Positions 1-6,232 of a stretch of DNA of 11,009 bases are shown piece by piece. The position numbers and the translations under genes were made by a program. Source of the DNA: CAZDVQ01 sp964508975 (GTDB lineage Bacteria > Bacteroidota > Bacteroidia > Chitinophagales > Saprospiraceae); assembly GCA_964508975.1 (NCBI GenBank), contig CAZDVQ010000091.1:1-11009 (forward strand). Direction: 5' to 3'. Below the pieces are notes generated by a model, which was given only the letters and a program-made list of their open reading frames with translations, was not told the origin of the DNA and did not search any database. Within the stretch, counting starts at the first letter, position 1. Every line of letters starts with the position of its first letter.

Positions 1-86
1 CGCCCAACCCCCGCTACCAACAGGCGCGCAGCGGCTGTGCAGTGGAGGGGGTCGCTGCAAAGCAGCGGGGGGAGGCACAAATAACG
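1..86 (+). repeat. GC-rich hairpin repeat, family A copy 1 (cut by window start)
   Basis: Bases 1-86 match 136-221 with one difference (A77 against G212), so two copies lie in tandem with a 135-bp period. The 5' hairpin present in copy 2 (123-139) would lie before the window start. Two internal hairpins are kept: a 7-bp stem interrupted by one G/G mismatch with a GCA loop, and CGCTGC-AAA-GCAGCG near the 3' end. No open reading frame is convincing here. Confidence 0.85.
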
Positions 87-93
87 ATGAATG

Positions 94-120
94 ATGAACT
101 ATGAACTATGAACTATGAAC
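94..120 (+). repeat. 7-bp tandem array (ATGAACT), 3.9 units
   Basis: Units start at 94, 101, 108 and 115, and the last unit lacks its final base. The array ends directly against the CCCGG that opens family A copy 2. A different 7-bp array sits at the same place relative to copy 3. Confidence 0.9.
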
Positions 121-214
121 CCGGCGAGCTTCGCTCGCCCAACCCCCGCTACCAACAGGCGCGCAGCGGCTGTGCAGTGGAGGGGGTCGCTGCAAAGCAG
201 CGGGGGGAGGCGCA
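120..214 (+). repeat. GC-rich hairpin repeat, family A copy 2
   Basis: This is the complete 95-bp copy. Stem 1 is GGCGAGC-TTC-GCTCGCC (123-139). Stem 2 is 156-162 with 166-172, loop GCA and one G/G mismatch. Stem 3 is CGCTGC-AAA-GCAGCG (188-202). An ACCCCC/GGGGGT pair (142-147 with 182-187) could enclose stem 2. It aligns without gaps to the inverted copy at 5095-5189. It ends 40 bp before the sensor kinase start, so it lies in or just upstream of that gene's promoter or leader. Confidence 0.88.
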
Positions 215-221
215 AATAACG

Positions 222-234
222 CTAAAACAAGTTG
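222..234 (+). promoter_or_regulatory. 13-base motif shared with the leader of the receiver gene
   Basis: CTAAAACAAGTTG occurs here, 20 bases before the kinase start, and again at 3191-3203, 35 bases before the stand-alone receiver start. A 13-base match somewhere in 11 kb is not rare by itself; what is notable is that both sites lie directly before the two signalling genes. Function is unknown and the idea of a shared regulatory site is inference. Confidence 0.3.
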
Positions 235-254
235 ACGATTTAAAATGAAGGTAT

Positions 255-2969
255 ATGTTCGATTTAACACCCGTTGAAGGTGCTGGGATTATCCTTTTGG
301 TTGAAGACAATCCAAGCGATACCAGGCTGCTCCAAATATTTATCGAGGAATCGAATATCTACGAGTATACCCTCCTCATCCGAACCACCCTCAAGGAAAG
401 TATAGAAACCATCCACGAGTACGGGCTTGATGCCTTCCAGGCCGTCATGCTCGACCTCAACTTGCCCGATAGCCGCGGCTTCGATACGCTCGAAGCTATG
501 CTGGGCGAATTCCCCAAGGCCAACGTCATTGTGCTCACCGGCTACGATGATACGGAAATGGGCCTGCGGGCCATCAAGGCAGGGGCTCAAGACTTCCTCT
601 CCAAAGGTAGCCTCGATGCCGTCGACCTGGCCAAAGCACTGCGCTACTCCATCGAAAGGAGTAAGGTGATCAAAAACCTGGAAGAAGCACAACAACTCGC
701 CCATATCGGCAACTTCGAGTACCAAGTAGATACCCAAACCTTCTCTTTTTCAGATGAAGGCCAAAAAATCTTGGAAGTCTCTCACCCCGATGTACCCCTC
801 GATAAGCTGAAACAAATCATCCTGCCCTCCGACCGCAGCCTGCTCGACGAATGGTTCAACATCGTGCGGGAAAAAGAATTTGCCAAAGGCGACCTCCGCT
901 TGCTCTTCGACGATAACCGACTGAAATTCGTGTTCGTCCAATATAAAATGGTGCGCCAACGAAACGGCAAACCCTTCAAGGTTACTGGTATCCTACAAGA
1001 TATTACCGACCGTAAACTAGCCGAACAGGAAATCCTCGAAAACCAAGAACGCTACCAGTCTATCTTCACCCAGTCGAAAGATGCTATCATGTTTAGCAAC
1101 TGGCTCGGTGATATCATCGACTGTAACGATGCCACGCTACACCTGTTTGGCTATACCCGCGATGAAATTCAAGAGGTAAAGCTGGTTCAACTATACAAAA
1201 AACCAGAGGAACGCGAACGCTTGGTTTCTCTACTCGAAGAGCATGGCTCGGTATACGACTACGAGGTAGAGATGCTCACCAAGACGGGTCAAATCCGAAA
1301 TTGCCTCATCTCTGTAACTAAAACCCAAACGCTCACCTTCGCGGGTTACCAGGGCATTATCCGGGATATTACCGAGAAACGCCAAAATGAAACGCTCATC
1401 AAGGCTAAAGAACTTGCCGAACGCACCGCCGAGCTTAAACAACAGTTCCTCGCTAAGGTATCGCATGAAATCCGTACGCCCATGAACGCCATCTTGGGAA
1501 TGACGCACCTCATGCTCAAGTCAGACCTCGATGCCGAGCAAGTCAATACCGCACAAACCATCAAGCAAGCGTCCGAGAATTTGTTGTCTATCATCAACGA
1601 CATCCTCGAAATCTCGCAGCTACAGTCTGGTGCCATACATTTTGAAGACAAAGCATTCTCGCTCAAGCAGGTACTCAAGGGCATCATCAGTATGTTCGAG
1701 TACAAAATCAAGGAAAAAGGGCTCAAGTTTGTATTCGATTATGATATAGAAGATGACCTAGCCTTGATTGGCGACCCTATTCGCCTCGGGCAAATCCTCA
1801 TCAACCTGATCAACAACTCCATTAAATTTACCGATAAAGGCTTCGTGGCCCTCAATGTCAAAATACTGGAATCGCTAGAGGACGCTTTCTCCCTACAATT
1901 TGAAATAGAAGACTCTGGCGAGGGCATCTCACCCGAAAAACTCGAACATGTATTTGATATGTTCGTCCAAGTGAGCGATGATTTCAACAAAGTGTACGGC
2001 GGTACTGGCCTCGGCCTCGCCATTGTAAAACAGCTGGTTGATCTACAAAACGGTAAAATAGGCCTTAAAAGCACCAAAGGTGTTGGCACTTGCTTCAGCA
2101 TTGCCCTTACTTTCAAGAAAAATGCCGACCCACACGCTATCGAGGACGTCGAGCTTGAAGATCAGCCCATGCCGCTGCGCCCGCTCCAGATATTACTGGC
2201 CGAAGACAACCGCATGAACCAGGTTGTGGCCCGTAAAATTATCGAGTCGGAATGGCCAGGCACACATATCATCGTAGCCGAAACGGGCGTACAAGCACTC
2301 GACTTGCTGCGGGCTAATCAACCCGACCTCGTGCTCATGGACCTCCAGATGCCCGAGATGGAAGGCACCGAGGCAACGCTCATCATCCGCCAAGAATTTG
2401 AAGCGCCGAAAAAGGATATCCCTATTTTGGCCATGACAGCACATGCTTTAATCACGCAAGGCGATAAATACAAATCGTACGGCTTCAACGACTATGTGCT
2501 CAAGCCCTTTGAACCCAAACAATTGTTTCTCAAAATCAGAGAATATTTACCCCAGCTTTTCGATATCAATATCCCGCAGGTTAAAGCAAATACCTCGGCC
2601 AAGGCCCAGTCCATTCAAACGCAAAAAATCATCGACCTCAGCTACCTCGAGATGATGTCAGATAACGACCCCGAGATGAAACAAACCCTCATCGAGATGA
2701 TTCTGGCAGACGTGCCCAAGGAATTAGACCTGCTCGAAAAGGCCATCCAGGAGCACCGCTGGGACGATGTACGAAAAATTAGCCATAAACTTAAGTCTAC
2801 AACGCCCTTTGTCGGTAACGCTGAGCTAGATGAATACAATAAATCTATCGAACGCAATTGCATCAACAACTATAACCTCGATGCGATCCCTTCTATTTTC
2901 ACCAAAACGAAGGATATGTTTAGCCGCGCTTTTACCGAGCTAGAAGCCGTGCTGAAAAATCAAGGTTAG
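255..2969 (+). CDS. Hybrid sensor histidine kinase / response regulator (REC-PAS-PAS-HisKA-HATPase-REC-HPt)
   Basis: This 904-residue phosphorelay protein has no signal peptide or membrane segment, so it should act in the cytoplasm. Domains in order: receiver about 12-130 (acid pocket E17/D18, acceptor D67, T95, K117); PAS about 141-256; PAS about 262-376; HisKA with autophosphorylated H404 in SHEIRTPMN; HATPase_c with N box near N517-N521, G1 box DSGEGI from 553 and G2 box GGTGLGLAI at 582-590; second receiver about 644-765 (D651, acceptor D696, T728, K750); HPt about 795-890 with H844 in SHKLKST. All catalytic residues are present, so a full H404-D696-H844 relay is possible. The N-terminal receiver suggests a second input from another kinase. 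ATG at 255 has a weak AAGG at 248-251; the in-frame protein begins directly before the receiver. The stand-alone receiver at 3239 is a natural output partner (inference). The signal sensed is unknown. Confidence 0.96.
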   Translation: MFDLTPVEGAGIILLVEDNPSDTRLLQIFIEESNIYEYTLLIRTTLKESIETIHEYGLDAFQAVMLDLNLPDSRGFDTLEAMLGEFPKANVIVLTGYDDTEMGLRAIKAGAQDFLSKGSLDAVDLAKALRYSIERSKVIKNLEEAQQLAHIGNFEYQVDTQTFSFSDEGQKILEVSHPDVPLDKLKQIILPSDRSLLDEWFNIVREKEFAKGDLRLLFDDNRLKFVFVQYKMVRQRNGKPFKVTGILQDITDRKLAEQEILENQERYQSIFTQSKDAIMFSNWLGDIIDCNDATLHLFGYTRDEIQEVKLVQLYKKPEERERLVSLLEEHGSVYDYEVEMLTKTGQIRNCLISVTKTQTLTFAGYQGIIRDITEKRQNETLIKAKELAERTAELKQQFLAKVSHEIRTPMNAILGMTHLMLKSDLDAEQVNTAQTIKQASENLLSIINDILEISQLQSGAIHFEDKAFSLKQVLKGIISMFEYKIKEKGLKFVFDYDIEDDLALIGDPIRLGQILINLINNSIKFTDKGFVALNVKILESLEDAFSLQFEIEDSGEGISPEKLEHVFDMFVQVSDDFNKVYGGTGLGLAIVKQLVDLQNGKIGLKSTKGVGTCFSIALTFKKNADPHAIEDVELEDQPMPLRPLQILLAEDNRMNQVVARKIIESEWPGTHIIVAETGVQALDLLRANQPDLVLMDLQMPEMEGTEATLIIRQEFEAPKKDIPILAMTAHALITQGDKYKSYGFNDYVLKPFEPKQLFLKIREYLPQLFDINIPQVKANTSAKAQSIQTQKIIDLSYLEMMSDNDPEMKQTLIEMILADVPKELDLLEKAIQEHRWDDVRKISHKLKSTTPFVGNAELDEYNKSIERNCINNYNLDAIPSIFTKTKDMFSRAFTELEAVLKNQG

Positions 2970-2975
2970 TTAGTA

Positions 2976-3121
2976 GGCGCTCGTCGCGTTAGCTGGCCGG
3001 AGGGCAGCCGCGCCAGCGGCTGGTGCCGTAGGCACCGAGCGAACAGCGAGCCCATAGGACAGCGGCGACGCGCAGCTAGGGGCGTATTTGTATACGCCCT
3101 GCGCAGCGGCGCAACGCCCAA
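2976..3121 (+). repeat. GC-rich hairpin island, family B copy 1
   Basis: This GC-rich stretch between kinase and receiver contains four clean hairpins: CAGCCGC-GCCA-GCGGCTG with arms 3005-3011 and 3016-3022 (loop 3012-3015), GGTGCC-GTA-GGCACC (3022-3036), GGGCGTAT-TTGT-ATACGCCC (3080-3099) and TGCGC-AGCG-GCGCA (3100-3113). It shares GCGTTAGCTG (2986-2995), GGAGGGCAGC (2999-3008) and the terminal AACGCCCA (3113-3120) with the inverted island at 6233-6393. No T-tract follows any hairpin, so simple intrinsic termination is not obvious, though the hairpins could shield the kinase mRNA 3' end. Confidence 0.75.
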
Positions 3122-3138
3122 ATACTAAAAAAAAAAGA

Positions 3139-3163
3139 AATTCATGCATCGTTGACATGAATT
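3139..3163 (+). promoter_or_regulatory. Perfect inverted repeat over the receiver promoter (candidate operator)
   Basis: AATTCATG (3139-3146) and CATGAATT (3156-3163) are perfect 8-base arms separated by 9 bases. The right arm ends 6 bases before the TACTTTTG box, so a dimeric regulator bound here would overlap the promoter. Operator function is inference. Confidence 0.45.
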
Positions 3164-3169
3164 ATTAAG

Positions 3170-3177
3170 TACTTTTG
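3170..3177 (+). promoter_or_regulatory. Bacteroidota -7 box TACTTTTG for the receiver gene
   Basis: The box matches TAnnTTTG, the -7 consensus of the Bacteroidota primary sigma factor, 61 bases before the receiver start. A TTG lies at 3152-3154, but its 15-base spacing is shorter than usual, so the -33 element is uncertain. About five such boxes are expected by chance in 11 kb on two strands; placement supports this one. Confidence 0.5.
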
Positions 3178-3186
3178 GGCACAGAC

Positions 3187-3204
3187 GCAACTAAAACAAG
3201 TTGC
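3187..3204 (+). promoter_or_regulatory. Hairpin at the 5' end of the receiver transcript
   Basis: GCAACT (3187-3192) and AGTTGC (3199-3204) pair around the loop AAAACA. If transcription starts about 7 bases after the -7 box, this hairpin sits at the mRNA 5' end. It contains the 13-base motif also found before the kinase gene, where the left arm is not conserved. Confidence 0.4.
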
Positions 3205-3238
3205 ATACAGTCTTTTTTAAACATATATCCTACCTCTC

Positions 3239-3616
3239 ATGACAGTTTTAGTTTGCGAAGACGAAGAAATTATGCTCACGGCCTTGGAGTTCCGACTCCG
3301 GAGGCAGGGCTTTAACGTGGCCATTGCCCGCGATGGCGATGAAGCCATCAAAATGCTAGCGGATTTAACCCCAGACGTGCTGGTTACCGATATCATGATG
3401 CCCAAAGTTACTGGGCTTGAGCTTATCACGCATGTACGTGCCAATGTAAGCACGACCATGCCCGTTATAGTTATCTCCGCCATCGAGCTCGACGAGGTTA
3501 TCCTCGAAGCTTTCAAACTAGGCGCTAACGACTTTATCACCAAGCCGTTTAAACCCAACGAATTGGTACTCCGTATCCGTCGATTAATCCAAGAACAAGA
3601 GCGCGAAGCCTCCTAA
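3239..3616 (+). CDS. Stand-alone response regulator receiver domain protein
   Basis: The 125-residue product is a single CheY-like receiver with no output domain. The acid pocket is E7/D8/E9, the phosphoacceptor is D51 in VTDIMMPK, the switch residue is S80 in VIVISA, and K102-P103 completes the active site. The length is that of a bare receiver plus a short charged tail. Such proteins act by binding partners or pass phosphate in a relay; the upstream hybrid kinase, with its free HPt domain (H844), is the likely donor (inference from proximity, same strand and a shared leader motif). The genes are 269 bp apart with a separate promoter, so they need not be cotranscribed. The ATG at 3239 lies directly before the first beta strand (MTVLVCEDEE), and no better start is seen. 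The stop lies 9 bp from the end of the convergent helicase gene. Confidence 0.93.
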   Translation: MTVLVCEDEEIMLTALEFRLRRQGFNVAIARDGDEAIKMLADLTPDVLVTDIMMPKVTGLELITHVRANVSTTMPVIVISAIELDEVILEAFKLGANDFITKPFKPNELVLRIRRLIQEQEREAS

Positions 3617-3625
3617 ATTGGAAGC

Positions 3626-4981
3626 TTATTTTTTCTTGTGTCGCAAACTTTTAGAGGTCTTTTTACGCCCTGCAAAGGGGTCTGGCGTGGTGGCACGCTT
3701 TAAGCTTTTGGGCGCACTTTTTTGCTTGGCCCTTGCATAAGCATTTTTCTTCTCGTGGAAGGCCCCTTTGAATGTAGGGTCTTCTTTGCGCTTTTGGGCG
3801 TCAATTTCCAACTCCATCATCTGGTTTTCTTCAAATGGGGTTTGGGCTATCCCAATCGCATCGGGCATAGGCAATTCAGGTATAGTTTGCCGTATTTTAT
3901 ATTCAATGCGGTTTATATGGTATTCTTCGGCTTTATTCACAAAGGTTATGGCCTCGCCGCTTAAACCGGCCCGGCCTGTACGACCAATACGGTGTACATA
4001 ATCTTCATAAATCAGGGGTACATCAAAGTTTATCACGTGCGATACCTCGGTCACGTCGATACCGCGGGCCGTTACATCGGTGGTTACCAGCACCCGTAGC
4101 TCACCAGCTTTAAAGGCTTTCATGGCATTCATGCGGGCGTGCTGATCCTTGTTGGCGTGCATCACCTTAACCTTGCCTTTTTCCGTTTTTTTCAACTCGT
4201 CAAATACCATGTTGGCATGTTGGCGGGTTTTCGTGAACACGATGATACGGTTAAAGCGTTCGCGATCCTTCATCAAGTAGTTCAACAAGTTGAGCTTCGT
4301 TTCAAAGTTCGGGACCGAGTAGCGCCAGTGGGCAATGGTTTCGGCAGGGGTAGCCTCTTGGTCAATCTCTATCTTCAGCGGGAAGTCCATAAAATCACCG
4401 CTCAATTTTTCAATCCGTGGCGAGAAGGTGGCCGAGAACAGGAGGTTTTGCTTCTTGGTGGGCAGAATATCCAGTAGCATTTCTAGCTGGGGCATAAAGC
4501 CCATATCCATCATGCGGTCGGCTTCATCCAGCACCAAGGTTTTAATTTGCTTCAGCACTAGGTTACCGTCTTGGTAATGCTCAACCAAGCGCAAAGGGGT
4601 ACTCACGATGATATCGGCACCGGCTTTGAGCAAGTCACTTTGTTTTGACTTGCCCACGCCGCCATACAAGGCTACAGCGCGTAAATCGGTGTATTTGGAT
4701 AGCATGACCACGTGTTCCATCACTTGTGTCACTAGTTCTTTGGTGGGTACCAACACTAGGGCACGCGGCCAAACACCTTGGGCATACTTTAACGATTGCA
4801 GTATAGGCAGCAAGTATGCCGCGGTTTTGCCTGTGCCTGTTTGCGCAATACCTACCACGTGCTGTCCCGACATCACGGCCGGGATAGCTTTTATTTGTAC
4901 CGGTGTAGGTGCTGTGTATCCAGCATCTTCCAGTGCATTTAAAAACTGTCGGGTTAACTTTAAATCTTCAAAACTAGACAC
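3626..4981 (-). CDS. DEAD-box ATP-dependent RNA helicase, RhlE type
   Basis: The 451-residue protein has the full helicase core: Q motif region with PTPVQ at 26-30, Walker A AQTGTGKT (46-53), PTKEL (79-83), TPLR (128-131, where TPGR is usual), DEAD (152-155), SAT (183-185), IIVFTKT (246-252), TTDVTARGID (300-309) and HRIGRTGRAG (330-339). HANKDQHAR near 275-283 is RhlE-like. The last 45 residues are lysine- and arginine-rich, as in tails that bind RNA. Expected role: ATP-driven RNA unwinding in ribosome assembly or RNA decay and cold growth in the cytoplasm (family knowledge). The start is GTG: the codon at 4979-4981 reads GTG, an in-frame stop lies three codons upstream, and the following MSSFEDLKLT aligns with family N-termini. 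It is convergent with the receiver gene, leaving no room for a separate terminator. Confidence 0.95.
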   Translation of the reverse strand: MSSFEDLKLTRQFLNALEDAGYTAPTPVQIKAIPAVMSGQHVVGIAQTGTGKTAAYLLPILQSLKYAQGVWPRALVLVPTKELVTQVMEHVVMLSKYTDLRAVALYGGVGKSKQSDLLKAGADIIVSTPLRLVEHYQDGNLVLKQIKTLVLDEADRMMDMGFMPQLEMLLDILPTKKQNLLFSATFSPRIEKLSGDFMDFPLKIEIDQEATPAETIAHWRYSVPNFETKLNLLNYLMKDRERFNRIIVFTKTRQHANMVFDELKKTEKGKVKVMHANKDQHARMNAMKAFKAGELRVLVTTDVTARGIDVTEVSHVINFDVPLIYEDYVHRIGRTGRAGLSGEAITFVNKAEEYHINRIEYKIRQTIPELPMPDAIGIAQTPFEENQMMELEIDAQKRKEDPTFKGAFHEKKNAYARAKQKSAPKSLKRATTPDPFAGRKKTSKSLRHKKK

Positions 4982-5064
4982 AGGGCGTTAATTGTAAATT
5001 ATTAATTATTAGTTATTATTGGGCAATGCTGAGTTAGCGTTGAAAATGGGGGAAAAAACGCTGC

Positions 5065-5085
5065 TCTCTGCACTCTGCTCTCTGC
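5065..5085 (+). repeat. 7-bp tandem array (TCTCTGC/ACTCTGC), 3 units
   Basis: Units at 5065, 5072 and 5079 differ only in the first base. The array lies 9 bp outside family A copy 3. The rest of the gap between helicase and this array (4982-5064) is AT-rich near the helicase start, with no -7 box recognised. Confidence 0.8.
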
Positions 5086-5094
5086 GCTAATCAG

Positions 5095-5189
5095 TGCGCC
5101 TCCCCCCGCCGCGTTGCGACGACCCCCTCCACTGCACAGACGCTACGCGTCCGTTGGTTGCGGGGGTTGGGCGAGCAAAGCTCGCCGGG
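5095..5189 (-). repeat. GC-rich hairpin repeat, family A copy 3 (inverted)
   Basis: Read on the minus strand, this 95-bp copy aligns without gaps to 120-214 with 10 substitutions. Stem 1 (5170-5186) differs only in the loop (TTT for TTC). Stem 2 (5137-5153) reads CGGACGC-GTA-GCGTCTG, where the G/G mismatch of copy 2 has become A/T. Stem 3 (5107-5121) reads CGTCGC-AAC-GCGGCG, where a T/A pair has become C/G. No substitution breaks a pair. Confidence 0.9.
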
Positions 5190-5191
5190 GC

Positions 5192-5216
5192 ACTCTGCTC
5201 TCTGCTCTCTGCTCTC
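5192..5216 (+). repeat. 7-bp tandem array (ACTCTGC/TCTCTGC), 3.6 units
   Basis: Units begin at 5192, 5199, 5206 and 5213, and the array runs up to the stop codon of the enoyl-CoA hydratase gene. In the element's own orientation (minus strand) it lies directly 5' of copy 3, the same place that ATGAACT units take next to copy 2. Confidence 0.85.
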
Positions 5217-6038
5217 CTATCTTCCATTCCAGTTTGGTGCTCGTTTTTCCTTAAACGCCATGATGCCTTCGCGGGCATCGTCGCTACCGAGGCATTGGAA
5301 CAACATTTCTTGGAGGTAGTCGTGTTCCGCGCCTAGGGCATTGGCCCTAATTTTTTGATAGGCTTCCAAACCAAGGCGAACGGCCAGTGGGGCGCTTTTC
5401 AGGATATCGTCAACCAGTGATTGAACGGTTTGATCCAGTTGATCAGCGGCGCAAACATGGCTAACCAAGCCGTTGGCGGCGGCTTCAGCAGTACCCAGTT
5501 CAAGGCCGCGTATACACCAGTCGAGGGCTTTTTTTGCGGGCATAATCTCCAACAAGGAAGCCAATACCTGGAAGGGAAACAAACCGCGTTTCACTTCGGG
5601 CAGGCCAAATTTCACCTGTTCGGCGGCGACCACGTAGGTACAGCCACACAGGAGCAGAAATGCGCCAGCGTAAGCATTGCCTTGAACCTTGGCAATAACG
5701 GGTCGTTGAGCCAGGTGCGTAATATGTCCCATCAGGATATTCTCGGCAGGTTCAGGCACGGTCGAGGTAATTTCCTCGGCATCACCGGCAAAAGCGCGGA
5801 GGTCGGCACCAGCGCAAAACACATCGCCGGCGGCTTCCAGCACCACTACGCGCACCTCGGGGTTATAGCGGGCGTGTTCAAAAGCAAAAGCCAACTCCCG
5901 TACCATCACAGGGTGCATCGCGTTTTTCTTCTCGGGGCGGTTCAGGCGTACCCGCAGCACATGTCCATCGAGCGATACTTGCACAAAAGCCATCTGATGT
6001 TGGTGCAGGGCCAGGGTTTCTTCTTTGCTGTAATACAT
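5217..6038 (-). CDS. Enoyl-CoA hydratase/isomerase family protein (crotonase fold)
   Basis: The 273-residue protein is a complete crotonase-fold enzyme, a family acting on acyl-CoA thioesters in fatty-acid or amino-acid breakdown. Visible features: NRPEKKNAM (33-41) for CoA binding, FCAGADL (74-80) for the first oxyanion-hole residue, QGNAYAGAF (119-127) for the second, FGLPEVKRG (144-152) carrying the conserved Glu148, and the C-terminal SDDAREG...FKEKR helix (252-266). The place of the first catalytic Glu of classical hydratases (Glu144 in rat mitochondrial enzyme) is Leu128, and the usual GGG before it is AGA. Hydratase activity is therefore doubtful; a lineage such as methylglutaconyl-CoA hydratase-like proteins, an isomerase or another reaction is possible. 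The start at 6038 adds about 15 residues to the usual N-terminus; Met16 (codon 5991-5993) is an alternative giving 258 residues. It stands alone, with a TACCTTTG box 20 bases upstream. Confidence 0.92.
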   Translation of the reverse strand: MYYSKEETLALHQHQMAFVQVSLDGHVLRVRLNRPEKKNAMHPVMVRELAFAFEHARYNPEVRVVVLEAAGDVFCAGADLRAFAGDAEEITSTVPEPAENILMGHITHLAQRPVIAKVQGNAYAGAFLLLCGCTYVVAAEQVKFGLPEVKRGLFPFQVLASLLEIMPAKKALDWCIRGLELGTAEAAANGLVSHVCAADQLDQTVQSLVDDILKSAPLAVRLGLEAYQKIRANALGAEHDYLQEMLFQCLGSDDAREGIMAFKEKRAPNWNGR

Positions 6039-6058
6039 GACTGATCTGATTTGGCCCG

Positions 6059-6066
6059 CAAAGGTA
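6059..6066 (-). promoter_or_regulatory. Bacteroidota -7 box TACCTTTG for the enoyl-CoA hydratase gene
   Basis: On the minus strand this reads TACCTTTG, a common form of TAnnTTTG, 20 bases before the ATG at 6038. No clear TTG -33 element is seen at the expected distance. The weak fit upstream leaves room for an activator. Confidence 0.55.
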
Positions 6067-6231
6067 CGGTATTTAGCTTATGTTTGCGTAAGGCTGTTTT
6101 AGCTGTATTTTGCGTAAGGCTATTTTGGCTAAAATTAGCGAAAGATTGCTTAAAGCAAATTTAGCTAAAACTCAAAAATCGCAAAAAAAGCAAATCAATT
6201 CATCATTTTTTCAATTCATCATTTTTTCGTT
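6067..6231. other. Non-coding AT-rich patch of short repeats upstream of the enoyl-CoA hydratase gene
   Basis: Two 22-bp direct repeats (6083-6104 and 6109-6130, 20 of 22 identical, 26-bp period, core TTTGCGTAAGGCT) lie where activator sites of the minus-strand promoter would be. Two small palindromes follow: TTGCTT-A-AAGCAA (6146-6158) and TTTAGCTAAA (6160-6169). A perfect 16-bp tandem duplication, CAATTCATCATTTTTT, spans 6196-6227. No gene is supported here. Confidence 0.6.
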
Positions 6232-6232
6232 T

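Noticed and set aside
1..221. CRISPR array
   Set aside because: There are only two long copies (86 bp or more) at 135-bp spacing, the intervening DNA holds a 7-bp array, and no cas gene is present.
264..2869. Several antisense frames within the kinase gene
   Set aside because: They are shadows of a well-supported gene with full domain content on the plus strand.
3080..3113. Intrinsic terminator of the kinase gene
   Set aside because: The two hairpins are perfect, but no T-tract follows either of them; they are listed as part of the repeat island.
2970..3158. Minus-strand frame of 62 codons in family B copy 1
   Set aside because: It is the open frame of a GC-rich hairpin island, Ala/Ser-rich with no recognisable pattern.
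5087..5278. Minus-strand frame of 63 codons over family A copy 3 and the end of the enoyl-CoA hydratase gene
   Set aside because: It overlaps a real gene and a non-coding repeat; the composition is that of a repeat.
5421..6044. Plus-strand frame of 207 codons opposite the enoyl-CoA hydratase gene
   Set aside because: It is a long shadow frame caused by codon bias; the minus-strand product has clear crotonase motifs.
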